64,000 nt of DNA from Grifola frondosa (taxonomy: Eukaryota; Basidiomycota; Agaricomycetes; Polyporales; Grifolaceae), in NCBI GenBank assembly GCA_001683735.1, contig LUGG01000003.1, positions 186,001-250,000 of the forward strand, read 5' to 3'. The position numbers and the translations under genes were made by a program. Positions 58,980 to 64,000 of the stretch are shown one piece after another; position 1 is the first letter of the stretch; the number at the start of each line of letters is the position of its first letter. The notes under the pieces were generated by a model. The model made no database searches. It saw nothing but the letters and a program-made list of their open reading frames with translations, and was not told the DNA's origin.

Positions 58980-60086
58980 ATGCTCGCATCTTTATCCGAC
59001 GCGATTTGCCTCGAAATTCACATGCAGCTTTCTGGCGACCTCGCTGCCCAGATTGCGCTCTCGCAGACGTGTCGTAGGCTTTACGAATTGTATGGAAAGG
59101 ACAGTGCATTGTGGCAGGCTGCGTGTTTTGGCGCAGGGTTTGGGAGGCCATTAAAACGAATTCACGCCTCGGACGAGACAGGTGATCTGAGCTGGAGAAG
59201 CATAGCCCATCTTCTCGTCCAGCACGCGTTGATATGCGAGATTCGAAGTTGCAGCCATGTGAATGCTTCCTTCGGTGCGCACACGATCGTTCTTACTGCG
59301 GTTCTGCCCGCGCAAGGCAAGGAATAGTGGAACTAAGTTTTTCTGCAGCGGAGCACTACAAGCTTCTCAGCCACAGTCGCGTTCGAGCACCCATCCACTC
59401 AAACACGAACATAATATTTCACCCGCTCTACTTTTACCTTCATTTTTCGCAATCGTCATACGGTTACCCCCGCACCGCATCGCATGCCGCATCACTGTCG
59501 CCACTGTCGCCCTCCCCATCTCCCTCGCCGCCCTCTACACCAGCCCCAGCACCTGATACAATATCCATACTCCTCACCCACCTTCCGACCTTTCCGGAGT
59601 GCCGCTATGCGCAGTACGGCCCGCTGTGCGTGCATCCAAACGCGTCGTGCGCGTTCGCGACGTTCCCCCCCGTATCGCGCCTCGCATTTCAAGATGCTAA
59701 TGGCGGCATTTTTCTCGAAGTCGAGAACCGCGACGGGTGTACGGTCCTCGACGTGAACCGTGCACTTGCTCAGTTGTACGTCGGTCCTTTCGTTTGGGCA
59801 CTCTCATGGGTAGTTCTCTTCGCACAGGTTTAACTGACGGAGCGGACGTCGATGTCAGGATACCTGTCGACCAGCAACACTTTGACGTTGCGATCGGGCA
59901 TTATCGAGAGCTGGCCCACACTTCGGGGCTTTCGCTGTCCCAGTTTGCGAGTGTTCTCAGTAAGGACAAGGGATTCTTGGGCGATCACGAGTGCGTGTTT
60001 TTGGCTGGGTAAGGCGAGCCTCATACTGACATGTTGTTTCACATTTCAGGTATCCGTTCTTGCACGAGCTGGCGGCATCCGCGTAA
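58980..60086 (+). CDS. F-box-like protein with unidentified C-terminal domain
   Basis: The ATG at 58980 begins LASLSDAICLEIHMQLS..IALSQTCRRLYELYGKDSALWQAAC, which has the Leu/Trp spacing of an F-box. Introns at about 59276-59346, 59776-59828 and 59990-60048 join in frame. They lead to a Pro/Ser-rich linker and a C-terminal domain with LTHLPTFPECRYAQYGPLCVHPNASCAFATFPPVSRL and FLEVENRDGCTVLDVNRALAQ, ending YPFLHELAASA at 60086. It probably acts as a substrate adaptor of an SCF ubiquitin ligase; the target is unknown. No frameshift, though the third-intron donor (gtcctt) is atypical. Confidence 0.6.
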
Positions 60087-60799
60087 CGGTCTGTTCATCC
60101 TGCAAGCTCGAGGAAGGTGCGGTCGTTATCACTATTAGCTGTAATTAATGTGTTCGCAATAGCCTGTACCCTGTATCTTTGCGTGGGACATTTGTCACGA
60201 TGCCGGCGTTTCCCCAGGCTGATATTTTGTCGGTGACAAATGTTCTGCTTTGTGTGAGCGACCTCCGAGTCCTCCCAGACTGCGCGCGGCGCACCCCGAG
60301 CTGGACGAATTTCGGCGGCGATGCGGGACATCACGGACTTCCGTCTTTCCGTCCTTATGCTGCTTCGTGAGATCATGCCATCAGGCAACGGTGTGCACAA
60401 GGTCGGCTCGCTACGATTTGCTGAGCGATTGCGGGATGCGGGGGAGAGGTAACTTCGCAAGCGGGCAAACTTGGCAAAAATATTTAAATGCAAAAATATC
60501 GACGGAACACAGCGCAAAGGATTTACACGGATTCTATGATACAAAATACAGCTCGATATCCCCGCAGTCCTGTGCACTGGATGGCGGACGTGTATTATGT
60601 GCTAGTCGTCCCGGGCGAATTGAATCGAAGAAGCCACTCGGAAGCCCCGATGCCGACTAACCTTCTGTGGATAGTGGGAGGCCAGGGGAGTCGTGTGCAC
60701 TCCGCCCACGATGAATAAATGTTATATGCATCATCTGGGGGAATTCTCTGCTCGAGTCAAGCAGCGTTACTTAAGAAATGAGTCACTCACGACCGCATA
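60087..60799. other. Intergenic region
   Basis: 3' flanks of the F-box-like gene and bL28m (convergent). Open frames on both strands here show no family features. Confidence 0.4.
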
Positions 60800-61240
60800 T
60801 CATGATGCTGCTGCTGGTGCTGCCTCCTGCACGACCTCCTGCACGGCGCTGACACCTTCTGCCTGCTTTTCTCGCACCAGAATACGCAGACGCATCCCCT
60901 CCCACCCTAAAAGGTCCGGCTTCGTCTTGAGAAGATAATTGTCCAGTCCACCGTGCTTCACGCGCCGTCCTCTTGAGTCCACAGTCGAAAAGCGAGCGCA
61001 AGTGCTTACCTTCTTCACCGTCCTCAGTGCACGCGCAGTCACCTTCAGCTGCACGAACTCCTGCAGGCTATCGGAAAAGAGGCGCTTCGAATGAATATTG
61101 GGCATCCATGTCCGCCGTGTCTTCTGCTTGGAAAACGGTACATTGTTTCCGGACCGCTTCATCTTCCCGTGAAACAAGCCAAGCTGCGCTCGCTTGAACG
61201 GCGTGCTGATCACCTCAAACAGTGGAGACGAGGGAAACAT
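60800..61240 (-). CDS. Mitochondrial large-subunit ribosomal protein bL28m
   Basis: The start is at 61240 and the stop at 60800-60802. The conserved L28 core is clear: KRAQLGLFHGKMKRSGNNVPFSKQKTRRTWMPN, then RLFSDSLQEFVQLKVTARALRTVKK, then HGGLDNYLLKTKPDLLGWEGMRLRILVREK. It corresponds to yeast Mrpl24 and acts in the mitoribosome. A 54-nt GTAAGC..GAAG intron after TVKK has no in-frame stop and a length divisible by three, so the unspliced message would still be open; the family core is only continuous when it is removed. The C-terminus is Ala/Glu-rich. It shares a 214-bp divergent promoter with the isocitrate dehydrogenase gene. Confidence 0.9.
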   Translation of the reverse strand: MFPSSPLFEVISTPFKRAQLGLFHGKMKRSGNNVPFSKQKTRRTWMPNIHSKRLFSDSLQEFVQLKVTARALRTVKKVSTCARFSTVDSRGRRVKHGGLDNYLLKTKPDLLGWEGMRLRILVREKQAEGVSAVQEVVQEAAPAAAS

Positions 61241-61454
61241 GGCTAGCTTGGTTGGTCGTTGACAATATTGACGGCGAGCTCACAGGCGGCTGACGAATTT
61301 GCTTACGTGATAGTTAAGCCTTTTTGTGTAACTGGTAAGTGCCTAACTGGATAGCACGCGTGGCGCGGTCAAATTTGCTGGTAAACGGAAGGACCGCAAA
61401 TCTTCCGAGCCCAGATAACTGTCGGGCTCAGCTCCGAAATCTCTATATCTCACC
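61241..61454. promoter_or_regulatory. Bidirectional promoter of bL28m and NADP-isocitrate dehydrogenase
   Basis: 214 bases between two divergent genes for mitochondrial proteins. No TATA box is evident. Confidence 0.5.
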
Positions 61455-63525
61455 ATGGTCGCGATGTGGCCTCGCATTCTAATACGCTCCCCACTGGTCA
61501 GGTCGCCTGCAGTATTTCCAGGTCTCCATAGAGGTTTCGCAAGCAACATAATCAGGATGCGTGAGTGGTGCATCTCGGAGCGACCGTGTCGTGGCGCTGA
61601 CGATTCTTCTCTAACCTTCCCCGGCGTCATGAAAATTGCGTGTCTTTTGTTATGGACGCTGGGTCATCTATTGTGGGCCGATCTTATGTGGGTGATGTTG
61701 CCGGCACCTGGATTTTCGGTGTGTTCGTGAACGATGAATGCAGAGGACAAAATCGTCGTCAAGAACCCCGTCGTCGAGCTCGATGGCGATGAGATGACCA
61801 GGATTATCTGGAAGAAGATCCGAGAGGAGGTGCGTCGCACGGCGCTTTCGGTCTTCCCTGCTGTTCGCTCACCAGTATTCTGCGTGTAGCTGATCCTCCC
61901 ATATCTTCAACTCGACATCAAGTACTACGACTTGGGTCTTGAGCACCGTGATGCGGTACGTGTCAAACTGTGCTGTTAGTTTCGGTCGGATTCCCGACTC
62001 CATGGAGTCCAAGGTGTTAGTTAATCTCACAACCAACCACGCTGTGCGGGCGCTTGCTAGCAGCATACGTCTCTGATTTTGACTGGCTCGCGTTCTTTGG
62101 ACGTGGGAGTTGTAGCTCATATCTGACCAGCACGTTATGCATCACACAGACAGATGACAAGGTCACAGTCGACTCCGCAGAGGCGATCCTGAAGTACAAA
62201 GTCGGCATCAAGTGCGCGACGATCACGCCCGACGAGGCGCGCGTCGAGGAGTTCAACCTCAAGGCGATGTGGAAGAGCCCGAACGGCACGATCCGGAATA
62301 TCCTCGGCGGCACTGTCTTCCGCGAGCCGATCATCCTCAAGAGCATCCCCCGCCCTGTTCCCGGCTGGAAGCAGCCCATCATCATCGGCCGCCACGCGTT
62401 CGGCGACCAGGTATGTGCCTAATGATGACCATGTGTCGGGAGCACGGCTAAGATTTGCACAATTTATTTAGTACCGTGCGACGGACTTCCTTGCGCCTGG
62501 CGCGGGTAAGCTCCAGCTCGTCTACCGCCCCGCAGACGGCGGCGAGCCTACCACCCTTGATGTGTATGACTTCAAGGGCAAGGGTGTCGCGATGGTCATG
62601 TACAACACTGACGACGTGAGTGCCTCTCCATGTTTCCGTCGTGCTACATCTGACGGCTACGTATTTCTGTCAGTCTATCACCGGCTTTGCGCACGCGTCT
62701 TTCAAGATGGCGTTGTCCAAGAAGCTCCTCTGGTGTGTGAAACCGAATTTTGTCTGATGTGAATCCCACTTACTCTGCCTACAGTTCATGTCGACCAAGA
62801 ACACCATCCTGAAGAAGTACGATGGCCGATTCAAGGACATCTTCGCCGAGGTCTACGAGGCGTATGTCTTTCTGCCGCTCCCAAATTGCACTGCAACCTA
62901 ACCACGATTTCCTACCCAGCCAATATAAGCAGGCATTCGAGGATGCCGGCATCTACTACGAGCACCGCCTGATCGACGATATGGTCGCGCAGGTGATCAA
63001 GTCGTCCGGCGGGTTCGTCTGGGCGTGCAAAAACTACGACGGCGACGTGCAGTCGGACATCCTCGCGCAGGGCTTCGGCAGCCTCGGGATGATGACGAGC
63101 GAGCTGATCACGCCCGAGGGCGACGTCATCGAGTCCGAGGCCGCGCACGGCACGGTGACGCGCCACTACCGCGAGTGGCAGAAGGGCCGCGAGACGTCGA
63201 CGAACCCCGTCGCGTCGATCTTCGCGTGGACGCGCGGCCTGCTGCACCGCGCGAAGCTCGACGGCAACGACGAGCTGCGCGCGTTCTGCCAGGATCTCGA
63301 GGCTGCATGCGTCGAGGTCATCGATGAGGACGGTGTCATGACTAAGGACCTCGCACTCGCGATCCACGGAAAGGACATGAAGCGCGAGCACTGGGTCGTC
63401 ACCGACGTGTATATGGACGCCGTCAACGTGAGTGTTCGCTTGTTGCGTATGTGGAGCGTAGTGCTGATGATTGCGTGCAGGACAAGCTCAGGAAGAAGCT
63501 CGCGGCGAGGAAGCACAAGTTGTAA
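61455..63525 (+). CDS. NADP-dependent isocitrate dehydrogenase, mitochondrial with likely second isoform
   Basis: Exon 1 (61455-61560) encodes an Arg-rich, acid-free presequence ([24 protein letters not shown]) typical of mitochondrial import. A 183-nt intron follows. The core starts [22 protein letters not shown] and contains KSPNGTIRN (isocitrate/NADP-IDH signature), [12 protein letters not shown] and [10 protein letters not shown] (metal ligands) and [12 protein letters not shown] (NADP site). The stop is at 63523-63525 after KLAARKHKL. The enzyme makes 2-oxoglutarate and NADPH. An ATG at 61734, inside intron 1 and in frame with exon 2, would give a protein without presequence; HKL fits a PTS1 variant. 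One C is missing at 62727-62728 (KKLPL|FMSTKNT expected), probably a consensus error. Confidence 0.92.
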
Positions 63526-63900
63526 GGCACCTTGTATTGATTTTTGTATCCTGCTGTATCTTGTACGGTCTCGGACTTGGATAACCGATTCCGCTCTTTG
63601 GGGGTTCTCATGAAGGTACCGAATTTGACTCAATCAGGACCTCTCATTTTGCACCGGAAGCATGGGTTATTTCGCATTCCGGATATTTACTGCAATTGGT
63701 TGTGTTCACTGGACTTGTGTGCGCCGCCAGATGATGAACTGCGTGGAGTGTCCAGCATATCCGTAAAGTCAACGTGGTATTGATCAAGGGCATGCGCCTA
63801 CTGACATCTGGGGAATTCATGCTAGCAAGTCCTGATATTTTCTAAACCAATGCTCGGACATGCGGATAACCTCCAACAGGAACCACTGGAGAACACTCAC
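63526..63900. other. 3' flank of isocitrate dehydrogenase and possible intron or exon of an edge gene
   Basis: No separate coding signal that I can support; a minus-strand acceptor (aaaatatcag) near 63831 could belong to the gene at the right edge. Confidence 0.3.
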
Positions 63901-64000
63901 CAACGATGGTGCAGTCGACGAGTGAACCATACACGCAGCTGGTTCCAATCTTGGTTACATGCTTGTTTTGGATGTTCACGGGGCCGCGGTGTTGAAAAAC
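63901..64000 (-). CDS. Edge exon of an unidentified gene
   Basis: On the minus strand an open frame enters from the window edge (HRGPVNIQNKHVTKIGTS, YGSLVDCTIV) and ends at a strong GTGAGT donor at 63895-63900. Both features suggest a real exon. The family is not recognised and the gene continues outside the window. Confidence 0.3.

Noticed and set aside
63126..63391. Arg-rich frames opposite and overlapping the last exons of isocitrate dehydrogenase
   Set aside because: Shadows created by strong GC codon bias of the real gene.
1..64000. CRISPR arrays, bacterial operons, rRNA genes
   Set aside because: None seen; introns, LTR element and gene families are all those of a fungal nuclear genome.

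Overview
The window reads as nuclear DNA of a filamentous basidiomycete, probably an Agaricomycete and perhaps a wood-decay polypore. The evidence is small multi-exon genes with introns of about 45-60 nt, polyporopepsin-like aspartic proteases, DUF6533 membrane proteins, an HNH_2-type nuclease gene and a GWT1 gene. The species cannot be fixed from the sequence alone.

Left third (1-21080): a GC-rich minisatellite with a unit of about 151 bp opens the window. About 20 kb of AT-rich DNA follows in which CG dinucleotides are almost absent and TG/CA is abundant. This is the look of old, methylated and deaminated repeats. It holds no convincing intact gene. It does hold a MITE-like element with terminal inverted repeats and TA duplications (two near-complete copies, two fragments), a degenerate satellite, microsatellites and several decayed coding stretches.

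Middle (21310-26383): one young Ty1/copia element. The two 218-bp LTRs look identical, it has a perfect 5-bp target duplication (gtgct), and its primer site matches the anticodon arm of initiator tRNA-Met (half-tRNA priming). Its gag-pol reading frame is interrupted by three single-base shifts. It sits 217 bp upstream of the start codon of a 2-oxoglutarate/Fe(II) oxygenase gene.

Right (26600-64000): ordinary gene-dense euchromatin. In order: an isopenicillin-N-synthase-family oxygenase (+); a duplicated 3' end of a Tag1/DUF3712-like gene; an HNH nuclease-domain gene (-); the Tag1-like gene itself (-); a nucleotidyltransferase-fold protein (+); a serine carboxypeptidase S10 (-); GWT1 (-); an APC-family amino-acid/GABA permease (+); three polyporopepsin-type aspartic protease copies (one dead, one damaged, one nearly intact) mixed with three DUF6533 copies and a tRNA-Gln(CTG) with a tiny intron; an EEIG1/EHBP1 N-terminal C2 protein (-); an F-box-like protein (+); mitochondrial ribosomal protein bL28m (-); an NADP-isocitrate dehydrogenase (+); and the edge of an unidentified gene.

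Two points matter for interpretation. First, many otherwise healthy genes, including the conserved isocitrate dehydrogenase, carry one single-base shift, mostly in a homopolymer. The sequence therefore probably has residual consensus indels, and 'pseudogene' should not be concluded from a single frameshift. Second, the isocitrate dehydrogenase gene looks built for two compartments: a mitochondrial presequence on its own first exon, an unusually long first intron with an in-frame ATG just before the acceptor, and a C-terminal HKL that resembles a peroxisomal PTS1.
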